A stretch of 64,000 nucleotides of DNA from Acidobacteriota bacterium (GCA_013289955.1 JABCYZ010000014.1:62001-126000); one strand, 5' to 3'; shown: positions 52,732 through 61,071, numbered from the stretch's first letter. A program made the numbers and translations. The notes: generated from the letters alone by a model not told the origin.

Positions 52732-53111
52732 TCAAGTACCGCACGCAGCGTCACTACGTCCACGGCCCCAGCGATTCGAAGTGTTCCTCTCGAAAGCTTT
52801 ATCTCCATCGTCCCGACAGACCATGGCTCAGACGTACTGCCAACGCGCCTGCATTTACTCTCTACATTGTCCGAGACTGTTACGGGTAGGAGCTTGCTGG
52901 ACGGGCTCTTTCCCAGCCGTCCTTCGTGATACTTCTTGCGCCAGTAAAACACTTGGTTGGCGTTGACTGCGTGCCGCCGCGCCACGCGCGCTACCGATGC
53001 ACCAGCCTCTAACGTCTCTTCGACGATTCGTCGCTTCTCTTCAATCGATCGCCGCCGTCTTGTTTCTCCCTTGAGTATCCCCTCAAGGTTGGCCTGCTCG
53101 GATATGTCCAC
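52716..53111 (-). CDS. tnpA: IS66 protein TnpA (Orf1)
   Basis: 131 aa with a GTG start. A helix-turn-helix of the transposase IS3/IS66 type: RRRSIEEKRRIVEETLEAGA, SVARVARRHAVNANQVFYWR and KKYHEGRLG (about residues 18-72). The second half (GTMEIKLSRGTLRIAGAVDV) is the small TnpA C-terminal domain. It should bind the element ends. It lies 92 bp from the right tip. Confidence 0.93.
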   Translation of the reverse strand: MDISEQANLEGILKGETRRRRSIEEKRRIVEETLEAGASVARVARRHAVNANQVFYWRKKYHEGRLGKSPSSKLLPVTVSDNVESKCRRVGSTSEPWSVGTMEIKLSRGTLRIAGAVDVVTLRAVLECLAG

Positions 53112-53203
53112 TTATCCCTCGTGGACACTTATCGATGTGCCCACATCGGGCAGCATCCTTATTTACTCTCAATTCGTCTAGACGGTTCTCACCAGCCGCT
53201 TAC

Positions 53204-53211
53204 GGTCCACA
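53204..53211. repeat. Right target-site duplication of the IS66 element
   Basis: GGTCCACA directly after CGCTTAC, identical to 46893-46900. The 263 bp from here to the next gene show nothing else. Confidence 0.9.
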
Positions 53212-53474
53212 GGAGTAATGGTGGTCCTCCATGCCGACGTTCAGGACCTAGTGGTCGGTGACCTATCGTTTACGCGGTTCGGCTGACGCGGGAGGTTGTG
53301 GGAACGCTATGTCGCCTCTCCACTGCATCTGGTAACTAGCGCATTGGGCACACGAAAACCGAGGTCCTATTCTAGTCGGGATTCGTATCCATATACTTAA
53401 AATGAACGAGCGCCGGTCGACCTGCGATTTTTGCCCTAGAAAACCCGGTGCTAATTTATTGCAGTACAAACCCG

Positions 53475-54443
53475 ATGATTGCTGGACAACAATTCGTTCC
53501 TCGCATACTCATTGCCGAAGACTCGGCACTGTGTCGAAAGCTTCTAGAAGCCATTCTTGCGAATAAGCCCTATGAACTCTGCTCCGTTACGAACGGACGA
53601 GAAGCGCTGGATGCCTTCGCACAATTTCGCCCCGACATTATCATCACGGACTGGATGATGCCCGACGTGACCGGTGTTGAGCTTTGTCGCCAGGTTCGTA
53701 AAGCACAAGATATCTCCACGTACATAATTTTAGTCACCCAGAAGTCCGAGAAGGAAGACCTCATCGAAGCCTTGGACGCTGGAGCGGACGACTACCTCAC
53801 CAAGCCATTTGATGCCGGGGAGCTGTTAGCCCGAATTCGGGTAGGTTGCAGAACCGTTCAGATGGGCCGAGAAATCGAAGCCAAGAACGCTCTGCTTGAA
53901 AAGGCTGCCAGGACAGACCACCTGACGGGCTTGCCTAACAGGCTGGCGGTCGAAGAATTCGCTGCGAAACAACTCAGCGCGGCAATCCGGCACAAATTCA
54001 ATCTATGGGTTGTTGTGACAGATTTGGACAAATTCAAGCTAGTAAACGATACCTACGGCCATTTCGCTGGCGATGAGGCGATCAAGCGCTTTGCGACGAT
54101 CCTCAAGGCCCACACCCGTGCTGCCGACATTTGTGGCCGACTCGGCGGCGATGAGTTCTTGATCGTGATGTCGCACGGCAACAAGAAGGCAATTGTTCAA
54201 ACTATTGAGCGTCTAAGAGCGGACTTCGCCGATGAGGATTGCAGCCTGAATGGTCAGCAGATTCCCCTTACGGCAAGTTTCGGCATCGCTGGATATGATG
54301 GGACGGAAAAAGTGACGTTTCGGGAAGTCCTTACTCGTGCCGACCATGCTTTGTACCTCGCCAAGGCATCTGGGCGGAATCAAGTAAGAGCGCACGTACG
54401 AAACGCGGTTTTGAGTGAATTGGTTCCTGTCGCCAGACCGTAA
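53475..54443 (+). CDS. Response regulator diguanylate cyclase (REC-GGDEF)
   Basis: The ATG at 53475 is taken; an in-frame GTG at 53448 is possible and neither has a good ribosome site. 322 aa. Receiver at about 7-125 with phospho-acceptor Asp59 (IIITDWMMPDVTG) and the KPF signature (DDYLTKPFDAGEL). GGDEF domain at about 145-310: DHLTGLPNRLAVEEF, TDLDKFKLVNDTYGHFAGDE and the active site GGDEF at 224-228, with the inhibitory site Arg-x-x-Asp at 215-218 (RAAD) five residues before it. It should make c-di-GMP when phosphorylated and be limited by its product. c-di-GMP often controls exopolysaccharide, but a link to the locus here is not shown. Confidence 0.93.
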   Translation: MIAGQQFVPRILIAEDSALCRKLLEAILANKPYELCSVTNGREALDAFAQFRPDIIITDWMMPDVTGVELCRQVRKAQDISTYIILVTQKSEKEDLIEALDAGADDYLTKPFDAGELLARIRVGCRTVQMGREIEAKNALLEKAARTDHLTGLPNRLAVEEFAAKQLSAAIRHKFNLWVVVTDLDKFKLVNDTYGHFAGDEAIKRFATILKAHTRAADICGRLGGDEFLIVMSHGNKKAIVQTIERLRADFADEDCSLNGQQIPLTASFGIAGYDGTEKVTFREVLTRADHALYLAKASGRNQVRAHVRNAVLSELVPVARP

Positions 54444-55311
54444 TGTCTCATACAATGCCTTTTGCCTCGCTGCCCAAAACCTCTGTTTTTGAAGGATCAA
54501 ATCAATACGCTGTTTGCCGCGATTCGAGCGAGAAAGCACGCGGTTTCGGTTCCGGCTTTGAGAAAGCGTCCCTCGATAGTGGCCCGCATTCGAGCCTGGG
54601 AATACGTAGCCGAGCAGAAAGCACTGCAAGAGGGAGCCGGGGCCAAAATTGATTTTACACTCGTAAACGCCAGCTCCAACACTCTTGGAATTGGAAAAGT
54701 TCCCCCATCCTACCCGGCATAGAGCCGTCGTCACCTTCCGCGAGGCCTCGGCATTCAAATTGTCGTACGATCCCCGAAAAACACATCGAGCGCATTGCGC
54801 TCACGCCGAACGGCGATGCTCGTATCGCTTCGGGTACTTGGAATTTTGTTGGGTGTGGCAGTATCGGTGGTGCCGGGGGAGGGAGGTGGACCAAACGTCT
54901 GCCTGCTCGGTTCGAGTGGGTGGCCGCTGCCTGATGGGTCTGGGTCCCGCCAGATCTAGAGTTCAGAATCCCGTCGGTCGTCGTGGCTGCGCGCAAATTC
55001 GCTTGTCCGTCACCGTCTTAGTCGGGCAGATTACGAGCCAGATTGCCTATGTCCCCACACCATCGCAGCACCTTCCAAGAGAAACGAACTTGGATTCAAC
55101 CCTAAAGCGTAGCGCAACGCAAATGTGCGGAAGAACTGAGCCTGAATCGGCCTGCGAGAGACTTGGGCCGTGGTAGAATCCGCGCAAAGTGGGGGCACCA
55201 TGAGAATCTCTATCAACCGGAAACCAGCCATGACTGTTCACAGAAGAACTTTGAAGCACAGGAAGCTTGTTTATGTATTGGCTGCGAGAAAGACCTTAAT
55301 ACCGTATCTAA
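54444..55311. other. Gene-poor region with remnants between cyclase and kinase genes
   Basis: A frame of 86 codons at 54462-54722 (SVPALRKRPSIVARIRAWEY, then VAEQKALQEGAGAKIDFTLV) reads in part like a protein but has no ribosome site and is not called. The recombinase-like tail lies within. The last 375 bp before the kinase gene hold nothing recognisable besides its presumed promoter. Confidence 0.4.
54752..54934 (+). pseudogene. Serine recombinase C-terminus-like remnant, with repeated peptide motif (copy 3)
   Basis: One open frame reads IPEKHIERIALTPNGDARIA, SGTWNFVGCGSIGGAGGG and then RWTKRLPARFEWVAAA before TGA at 54932. The part HIERIALTP...ASGTWNFVG resembles the last domain of large serine recombinases (pattern HI-x-x-I-x-LTP...ASGTW-x-hh-G). 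The rest is the motif also found near 6.0 kb. No start codon or catalytic domain remains. Confidence 0.45.
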
Positions 55312-58300
55312 ATGGAAGGTCCCGGGTCCTCTACATCGATCTCTGATCGCGAGGCATTCATGTCGACCCTAAGTTCAGGCGGGTGGCGGGCATTGAGTCC
55401 GTATCTAGATAAAGCGCTCGCACTCTCGGAACACGAACGCGCAATCTGGCTGGAGTCTCTTCGCGCCGAGCAGCCAGAACTCGCCAGCCAACTTGAGGAA
55501 CTGCTCGACGAACATTTTGTAGCGCAACTGGACCGATTCTTGGAACAGGGCCCGTCCTTTACTCTCGCCCGCGTCGGCCTCCAGGGACAGACCGTGGGGG
55601 CCTATCGCTTGATTTCGCCCATCGGGCAAGGCGGAATGGGCACGGTCTGGCTGGCGGAGCGCAGTGACGGACGTTTCGAGCGTAAGGCGGCGGTCAAATT
55701 TTTGAGCGCTTCACTGGTGGGGCAAGGGGCGGGAGCGAGGTTCCGACGGGAAGGTGCGATCCTCGGGCGCCTTTCCCATCCCAACATCGCCGAGCTTCTG
55801 GATGCCGGCGTGAGCGAGACAGGACAGCCGTATCTGGTCCTCGAATACGTGGAGGGCCAACCAATCGACACGTTTTGCGATAAACGCAATCTGGACGTGC
55901 GCTCGAGGATTCGCCTGTTCCTGGATGTGTTGCGCGCCGTGGCGCATGCGCACGCGAACCTGATCGTTCATCGCGACATCAAGCCATCCAACGTACTGGT
56001 GAGCAATGACGGCGTCGTCAAGCTGCTGGACTTCGGTATCGCCAAGTTGCTTGAAGGAGGAGGCCGGCACGGCGCCGCAACAATGCTCACTCTAGAGGCG
56101 GGAGGAGCGTTCACGCCGCAGTTTGCCGCGCCGGAGCAGCTCACTGGCGGAGTGATTACGACCGCAACGGATGTCTACGAGCTTGCTGTTCTGCTTTATT
56201 TGCTGCTCACGGGCCAGCACCCGACCGGTCCTGGGCCGCATTCACCAGCGGACCTGGTGAAGTCCATCGTGGAAACGGACGCGCCGCGTGCCTCGACCGC
56301 TACGGACACCGAGGGGCCGGCCGTGGCGGAGAAGCGTGCGACGACGCCAGAAAAACTGCGTCGTCAACTGCGCGGCGATGTTGAGGCGATTCTGCTGAAG
56401 GGGTTGCGCAAACAACCGGCCGAGCGTTATGTCAGCGCCGATGCGTTTGCGGAAGACTTGCGGCGCTATCTTGACGGTGAGCCGGTGCTCGCGCGACCGG
56501 AAAGCAAGTGGTACCGGACGAGGAAGTTCCTGGCGCGGCGGCGATGGACCGTCGCGGCAGTCTCTGCCGTTCTCCTGGCGCTTGCGGTGGGCCTGGGATC
56601 CGCCCTGTGGCAGGAGCACATCGCGCGCCGTGAGTCGCGCATTGCGACCTCCATGGAGAAATTCCTGGAGGATATTTTCGTGGCCAACAGTGCGTTCCAG
56701 GACGATCCGCTCAAAGCGCGGCAGACCACCGCGCGCGAATTGCTGGACCTCGGCGCACACAAGATCGACGGGGAGTTGAACGACGTGCCCGAAGCGAAGC
56801 TCCGGATGCTGGATACGCTGAGCACCTTGTACTTCGACCTGGGGCTGGGAGACGAGACGGTCAACCTGCGGCGAAAGGACGTCGACCTGACGCGCAAGAG
56901 GTACGGCAACAATTCCGAGGAACTCGCCGGCGCGTTGATCGGCCTGGCAAGCGCGATGCATCAATCTCGCTCTGTGAATGAGAGAGAGGGCGTGCTGCTG
57001 GAGGCGAAACGCATCCTGGATCAACGCCGCGACTTCACCTCAAAGCAGCGTGGAACGCTGTCCAACACGCTCGCCCAGCAGTACGAGACCACGGATCTGC
57101 CGCGAGCGATCGAGTTCGCGCATCAAGCCGTACAGGTCTATCGAAAGTATCCCGGTGATCCCGAGCTTGCCGAAGCGTTGTACCAGTATGGTGTTCTGCT
57201 CGCGGATAATGCCCAGCACCGCCAGGCGGAACCGCTGCTGGTCGAAGCGATCCAGGCGTCAGTCAAGGTGAATGGAGATCCTAACGCCACGCTGTCGCGC
57301 TTCTATGCCTACCTGGGGCAGACGCAACAGAGCTTGACGGAGTTCGGTCCTGCAGAGACGAGTTTTCGGAAGGCCCTCGAGGTGTCACGAAAGCTCAACG
57401 GCGAGGATCACGTGGACACGCTCGAAACGGAATTGCGGCTGGGGATGTTTCTTGGCGGATCGTCACGCACGAAGGAAGGCTTGGAGGATATCGAGCACGC
57501 CAAAGACATTCTGCTGCGCACGCGCGGCGCCGACGATCCATTTTTTGCGCCGCAAGTGTTTCTCGAATACGGGCGGTCGCTCGCGTATGACGGACGGCTT
57601 GAAGAGAGCCTGACCTACGTTACAAAAGCCGTGGAAAACCGGCGCAAAAACCGGCCGGGCACAAGCTATCTGGGTTCGATGCTGCAGCTCCAGGCCTTCA
57701 TCTTTACGGAGATGGGACGCTATTCCGAAGCCGTGCGTGCGATGGACGAGGCGGATGGTCTTTTTGCCAAGTCGAAGGTTCCAACCTCCTTCCTGGCATT
57801 GGACAACCGGGCCAGGTACCTGATGATTACCGGGCGCGTTGGCGAAGCGGAGTCCGTTGCGGACAACTTTCATCCTCTCGCGCCGGCAGAGGGCGCACTG
57901 CCAGCCGATGCACTGAGGCTGCAGACGTTGAAGGCTGACCTGGCTCTCGAGCGTGGCGACGCCGATACTGCGGCTCGGCTCGCTGCACAAGTGATCCAGC
58001 AGGTTGCCCCCAGCTCCGTACGGGAATACGTCAAGCCGCTCGAAGCTCGTGCAGCGCTGATCCAGGGTCGCGCGGATTTGAAGCTGGGGCATGCTTCTGA
58101 GGCGCTCCCGCTGTTGCAACGGTCCGTCGAATTGCGGGAGGCCATCGTGGAACCGATCAGCCCGGGTTTGGCCGTTGGGCAAATTGCGCTCGCCGAGTGC
58201 TACCTCGACCTCGGCGAATCCGCACGCGCTACCGCACTGGCCGTTAGTGCCAGGAAAGCATTGAAGGCACACGCAGAACTTGGGCTTCAGTATCTGCGGC

Positions 58301-58350
58301 CAATGCAGGAACTTGAGAAGCGTATCGCGCGCAATCGGCGACTGAAATAA
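55312..58350 (+). CDS. Serine/threonine protein kinase with TPR region (1012 aa)
   Basis: ATG at 55312, with another at 55360 (MSTLSSGGWRALSPYLDKAL) as alternative. The first 95 residues are helical (ALALSEHERAIWLESLRAEQ). The kinase domain (about 97-395) has YRLISPIGQGGMGTVWLAER, the Lys of AAVKFLSAS, the catalytic loop HRDIKPSNVLV with Asp222 and DFGIAK with Asp240. One membrane helix (about 412-433, VAAVSAVLLALAVGLGSALW) separates it from a periplasmic or extracellular part of about 570 residues with TPR-like helical pairs. This layout is the common acidobacterial PknB-type kinase. Substrates are unknown. Confidence 0.92.
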   Translation: MEGPGSSTSISDREAFMSTLSSGGWRALSPYLDKALALSEHERAIWLESLRAEQPELASQLEELLDEHFVAQLDRFLEQGPSFTLARVGLQGQTVGAYRLISPIGQGGMGTVWLAERSDGRFERKAAVKFLSASLVGQGAGARFRREGAILGRLSHPNIAELLDAGVSETGQPYLVLEYVEGQPIDTFCDKRNLDVRSRIRLFLDVLRAVAHAHANLIVHRDIKPSNVLVSNDGVVKLLDFGIAKLLEGGGRHGAATMLTLEAGGAFTPQFAAPEQLTGGVITTATDVYELAVLLYLLLTGQHPTGPGPHSPADLVKSIVETDAPRASTATDTEGPAVAEKRATTPEKLRRQLRGDVEAILLKGLRKQPAERYVSADAFAEDLRRYLDGEPVLARPESKWYRTRKFLARRRWTVAAVSAVLLALAVGLGSALWQEHIARRESRIATSMEKFLEDIFVANSAFQDDPLKARQTTARELLDLGAHKIDGELNDVPEAKLRMLDTLSTLYFDLGLGDETVNLRRKDVDLTRKRYGNNSEELAGALIGLASAMHQSRSVNEREGVLLEAKRILDQRRDFTSKQRGTLSNTLAQQYETTDLPRAIEFAHQAVQVYRKYPGDPELAEALYQYGVLLADNAQHRQAEPLLVEAIQASVKVNGDPNATLSRFYAYLGQTQQSLTEFGPAETSFRKALEVSRKLNGEDHVDTLETELRLGMFLGGSSRTKEGLEDIEHAKDILLRTRGADDPFFAPQVFLEYGRSLAYDGRLEESLTYVTKAVENRRKNRPGTSYLGSMLQLQAFIFTEMGRYSEAVRAMDEADGLFAKSKVPTSFLALDNRARYLMITGRVGEAESVADNFHPLAPAEGALPADALRLQTLKADLALERGDADTAARLAAQVIQQVAPSSVREYVKPLEARAALIQGRADLKLGHASEALPLLQRSVELREAIVEPISPGLAVGQIALAECYLDLGESARATALAVSARKALKAHAELGLQYLRPMQELEKRIARNRRLK

Positions 58351-58396
58351 GCGGCCAAAGCGCGGTTCCGTCCGCGCCAAGCTGAACGAGTTACGG

Positions 58397-58657
58397 ATGT
58401 TCGCCATCTCGAGACTCGCCAATATCCGGCGTTTGATTGACGATCCGGAGAGCGTAGACGAGGCACGTGCTGCGCTGGCAGAGCACTTTGGCTCATTCGT
58501 CCTCAGTCAGGTTGAGGGCGAAGGCAAACCGGGCTACGAAGCGCGGGCAAGTGTAGATTTCTTTGGAGATAGCGCGATGGCGCGAACTGGTGGTGCCGGG
58601 GGCCAGAATCGCTCGTTGCAGCCCCAGATTGAATTCCGCGTTCAGGTGGCAGCCTAG
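58397..58657 (+). pseudogene. Serine recombinase C-terminus-like remnant
   Basis: 86 codons without a ribosome site. LANIRRLIDDPESVDEARAA, LAEHFGSFVLSQVEGEG and ARASVDFFGDSAMARTGGAG read like the end of a large serine recombinase (helix, then LT/VL strand, then V-x-FFG, then a Gly-rich end). The Gly-rich end shares the 14 bases GGTGGTGCCGGGGG with the remnant at 54866-54879. The catalytic domain is missing. The rest of the 481-bp gap holds only the control region listed below. Confidence 0.5.
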
Positions 58658-58771
58658 TGGCCAGATGGCGCGGCCAATATCTCGCTCGGTTTCGGCGAGG
58701 TCTAGCTAAGGCTCGTCGATCCAGTGTTCCCTTTCTCCCGCAACCCTCGAATTTCGCACCTGAAAGTGGGG

Positions 58772-58812
58772 TTTTGCGCCCATTTTGCACCCAAGTTTTC
58801 CCCGAGGGGAAA
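58772..58812 (+). promoter_or_regulatory. Tandem repeat plus palindrome upstream of the ATPase operon
   Basis: TTTTGCGCCCA (58772-58782) is followed at once by TTTTGCACCCA (58783-58793), 10 of 11 bases alike; then TTTCCCC-GA-GGGGAAA (58797-58812) is a perfect palindrome with 7-bp arms. The palindrome ends 19 bp before the ATG of the first operon gene, where it would cover the ribosome site region or promoter. It could bind the winged-helix-like protein encoded at 60683-60934. Confidence 0.5.
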
Positions 58813-58831
58813 CTAGAAAACGAGGTGGTCT

Positions 58832-59548
58832 ATGAAAGAGTACAAGCTGCGTGTCTGTTCGGAAGTTCCCGAAGCTACTAGCGAGGCTGTGGGCGCTTGG
58901 CTGGACGATGTTCTGAAAACCAGCGCGTCGCTCGCAGCTGATCCGGGTGGAGGCGAAGCTTTTTGCAACCTCTCGCTTGATGAGCAAAAAGTCGCCGAGT
59001 TAGCGAATCGCCACGGTTGCAAGCCGAATGTTGCCTTGCGACGGCTGATTGCTAGCAAGGTTTCTCTGGCCGCTGTCGAATCGCCGAAAAAGAAAAGCGC
59101 GGGCGCGATGATGGCGGAGATTCTCCCCGGCAAAGTGCTGCCGAAAAAGTTGGAGTACAACGACGCAGATTTACTCCCTTTAGTTCGCGGGCTCGATTCC
59201 GGCATGGTTCTGCTTTATCGGCGCATCTACGGTTTGTCGGAATTAACGGCAGCGCGCACGCCGGAGGCAGATCGTGAGTTGGCTAGCGCGATGGCCGAGT
59301 GTGTAAATAGGCGTTCGCCGGAGTGGTTGCTGGCGAATGCTGATTTGGTCAAAGTCAGTGTCTCCTTTGTCCGTTGGAGTTTCGCGCAGACGGATGAACT
59401 GGAAAAGCAGGTAAATGCGGCGAAGGAAAAAGCGCGCAAGCAAAAGGCGGAAGGAAGTGCGGCGGCTCCTGGTTCTTCGGCTGGCATGAACGATGAGTTG
59501 AATCACCCCTTCACTGAGGGTGCCGGGTTTGGCGAGCAAGTGAGATGA
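58832..59548 (+). CDS. Hypothetical protein, first gene of ATPase operon (238 aa)
   Basis: ATG preceded by GAGGTGGTCT. The N-terminal third has LRVCSEVPEATSEAVGAWLD and FCNLSLDEQKVAELANRHGC, which read like helical DNA- or protein-binding units (the second resembles a short HTH). The middle has LLYRRIYGLSELTAARTPEA, and the C-terminal part is a coiled coil (ELEKQVNAAKEKARKQKAEG) and a flexible tail. There is no signal peptide or membrane segment. No family was recognised. Its stop overlaps the next start (ATGA). The tight coupling suggests it works with the ATPase. Confidence 0.7.
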   Translation: MKEYKLRVCSEVPEATSEAVGAWLDDVLKTSASLAADPGGGEAFCNLSLDEQKVAELANRHGCKPNVALRRLIASKVSLAAVESPKKKSAGAMMAEILPGKVLPKKLEYNDADLLPLVRGLDSGMVLLYRRIYGLSELTAARTPEADRELASAMAECVNRRSPEWLLANADLVKVSVSFVRWSFAQTDELEKQVNAAKEKARKQKAEGSAAAPGSSAGMNDELNHPFTEGAGFGEQVR

Positions 59549-59673
59549 CCGGCAGAGCAGTCGTGTTCGGCATGGTTGGCTTGCTCGTGATCGTGTTCTG
59601 GTTTGCCTTCGGGCGCACTAGTGGCGACGGTGGGGTTAAAACACGATTTAAGGAATGGGGTCCACAGAAATGA
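59545..59673 (+). CDS. Small single-span membrane protein (42 aa)
   Basis: Too short for routine gene finding. The ATG overlaps the previous stop and the TGA overlaps the next ATG, both as ATGA. The peptide is one membrane helix (AVVFGMVGLLVIVFWFAFG, about residues 5-23) with a basic tail (KTRFKEWGPQK), expected N-out/C-in by the positive-inside rule. In this place it could anchor the ATPase to the membrane. Confidence 0.65.
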   Translation: MTGRAVVFGMVGLLVIVFWFAFGRTSGDGGVKTRFKEWGPQK

Positions 59674-60395
59674 GCCAGGAAAACGGGAACCGGAAAGAAC
59701 TGCAAAACCGGATCGTGGCCATCATCGGACGCAAGGGTAGCGGAAAATCTACGATGTTGGCCGAAAGGCTGAAAACGGCTGATCGTCTCGTTGTATTCGA
59801 TCCTCTCAGTGAGCATTGTGGAAAGAAAGGATGGCTCCCAAACGAAATTAGCTCGCTACCAGAATTAGAAGCGTTCTTTCGCTGGAATCGAAAGCGCTCG
59901 CAGTTCGGGGCGGGCTATGTTCCTGATGAGAACCTGGAAGAGGAAGTGGAAGGCGTCGCGCGTGTTCTTTATCAGAGAGGGAATCTCGTTTTCGGAATCG
60001 AAGAGGTTCCCCTCATTTGTTCGCCATCCTACCTTCCCCCTGTATTGGGCAAACTGATTCGCACCGGCCGTCACAGACAGATAGATATTACGTGGACGGC
60101 ACAGCGTGCGAGCGAGTGTGCGCGGACCCTCACCAGCCTCACCGATGAGTTTGTGCTTTTTTCGCAGACGGAACCTCGCGACCTAGATGCAATCGCGGCG
60201 CGGTGCGGCAATGAGGTGGCTCACAAAGTCGCGGCGCTTGGCCGTCATGACTATATAACGTGGGATGTCGGAGGTCGGCAGCTCGTGGAACATTCCAGCA
60301 CGGCCACGCAGACTCGAATGCAGGCTGCTGAGGTCTGCAGCGCAGCTGAGAATGGCGGTGGAGTGCGACTCGTGCGGAGGCACCTGACGATATGA
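59670..60395 (+). CDS. HerA/FtsK-superfamily P-loop ATPase, packaging-ATPase or Zot-like (241 aa)
   Basis: The ATG at 59670 (ATGA overlap) is preferred over the ATG at 59655. Walker A GRKGSGKST is at residues 20-28; a Walker B-like strand ends in the acidic pair Glu111-Glu112 (LVFGIEEVPL); TAQR with Gln145 follows RHRQIDITW, matching the polar sensor strand of HerA/FtsK ATPases. The size fits small packaging ATPases of PRD1-like viruses and Zot-type phage assembly proteins better than FtsK or conjugation ATPases. No membrane segment is present. It could pump DNA in or out of a virion or cell. Which of these it does is not known. Confidence 0.75.
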   Translation: MSQENGNRKELQNRIVAIIGRKGSGKSTMLAERLKTADRLVVFDPLSEHCGKKGWLPNEISSLPELEAFFRWNRKRSQFGAGYVPDENLEEEVEGVARVLYQRGNLVFGIEEVPLICSPSYLPPVLGKLIRTGRHRQIDITWTAQRASECARTLTSLTDEFVLFSQTEPRDLDAIAARCGNEVAHKVAALGRHDYITWDVGGRQLVEHSSTATQTRMQAAEVCSAAENGGGVRLVRRHLTI

Positions 60396-60526
60396 AGGCC
60401 GAGAAAGTGGCAGCGTGGCAGAGGTTGGTGGTGGTGGTGATTGCAATATACCTTCCACGTTGGCACGCGCTTCGAGTGCGCCGGCGTCTCGAACGATTAG
60501 TTACACCTGGCATGGGAGGACCCTAA
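60392..60526 (+). CDS. Small hydrophobic-basic protein (44 aa)
   Basis: The ATG overlaps the ATPase stop (ATGA). The peptide has a short hydrophobic stretch (LVVVVIAIYLPRW, about residues 12-24) followed by a very basic part (RVRRRLERLVT). It could be a membrane peptide with a nucleic-acid-binding tail. The third ATGA overlap in a row and the matching composition argue that it is a real gene. Confidence 0.55.
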   Translation: MKAEKVAAWQRLVVVVIAIYLPRWHALRVRRRLERLVTPGMGGP

Positions 60527-60682
60527 AATCTTTCCCGCACAAAAACCGCACAGTTGCCGAACGGATGCCGCACGAAAATACTGGAGGCGAGGCTGCAAGG
60601 TTTTGCTATTTGTGCGGAATTGTCGTTCGGGACGTCGTTTTCTGTGTTCTATGGGTTGTTCGGGCTAGAACGAGGGAAAATC

Positions 60683-60934
60683 GTGGCACTTGGTTACAAT
60701 GCTCGGAAGGCTCAAACTTTGGCTATTTTCGATAGTCGTGGACGTCTAAGTCCCCCGGAGTGGGCTTTCCTCGCGCGCTTCTACCCGATTCGGGCTAGCT
60801 ACAGTTACCTTGTGCGGTTGCATCGGTTTGGTTTGCTGCGCCGGAGCCGCGATGCGCGCGGCCGCGTGGCCTACAGCCTTTCAGCCAGAGGACGGCGACG
60901 GCTAGCTTGGCTGCTAGCGGGCAGCCGCAAATGA
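60683..60934 (+). CDS. Small winged-helix-like protein (83 aa)
   Basis: The frame is open from 60554, but the GTG at 60683 has GAGGG seven bases before it and starts the conserved-looking part. Reads ARKAQTLAIFDSRGRLSPPE, FLARFYPIRASYSYLVRLHR, then FGLLRRSRDARGRVAYSLSA, ending in a basic tail. The order helix, helix, recognition helix and beta-wing (RRSRDARGRVAYSLSARGRR) fits a winged HTH, like phage or PadR-type regulators. It may control the operon upstream, whose promoter carries a palindrome. Confidence 0.55.
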   Translation: MALGYNARKAQTLAIFDSRGRLSPPEWAFLARFYPIRASYSYLVRLHRFGLLRRSRDARGRVAYSLSARGRRRLAWLLAGSRK

Positions 60935-61071
60935 CGAAGTACTAGCAGGAATTCTCCGATAACCGCGACTAATCATGAGTTAGCACGACGGACTACCCAG
61001 AAGCAGGCTAATCAGGCACTCCCTCTTTCCTTGTTTCTTTTCCTGGGGAAATCCCATGATATGGTTTCGCT

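Larger units (their letters stand above)
46901..53203 (-). mobile_element. IS66-family insertion sequence, carrying a nested RIT element
   Basis: The ends are GTAAGCG at 46901 and CGCTTAC at 53203, the conserved IS66 tips, with a further shared CCGTCT about 11 bp inside, and an exact 8-bp direct repeat on both sides. Genes on the minus strand: tnpA, tnpB, tnpC, in the usual IS66 order, plus a small open frame after tnpC. The total is 6303 bp, of which about 3.45 kb is a foreign insertion in tnpC; without it the element would be about 2.85 kb, a normal size. With tnpC broken the copy is probably no longer able to move by itself. Confidence 0.93.

Noticed and set aside
54462..54722. 86-codon plus-strand frame after the diguanylate cyclase
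   Set aside because: Part of it reads like protein, but there is no ribosome site, no family and it ends in a region of remnants; left as a note in the gap entry.
54866..54947. tRNA-like 3' end (TGGTGCCGGGGG) on the minus strand
   Set aside because: Only about 14 bases fit a tRNA acceptor and T-arm start; no D-arm, anticodon stem or T-loop can be drawn, so no tRNA is called here or at 58589.
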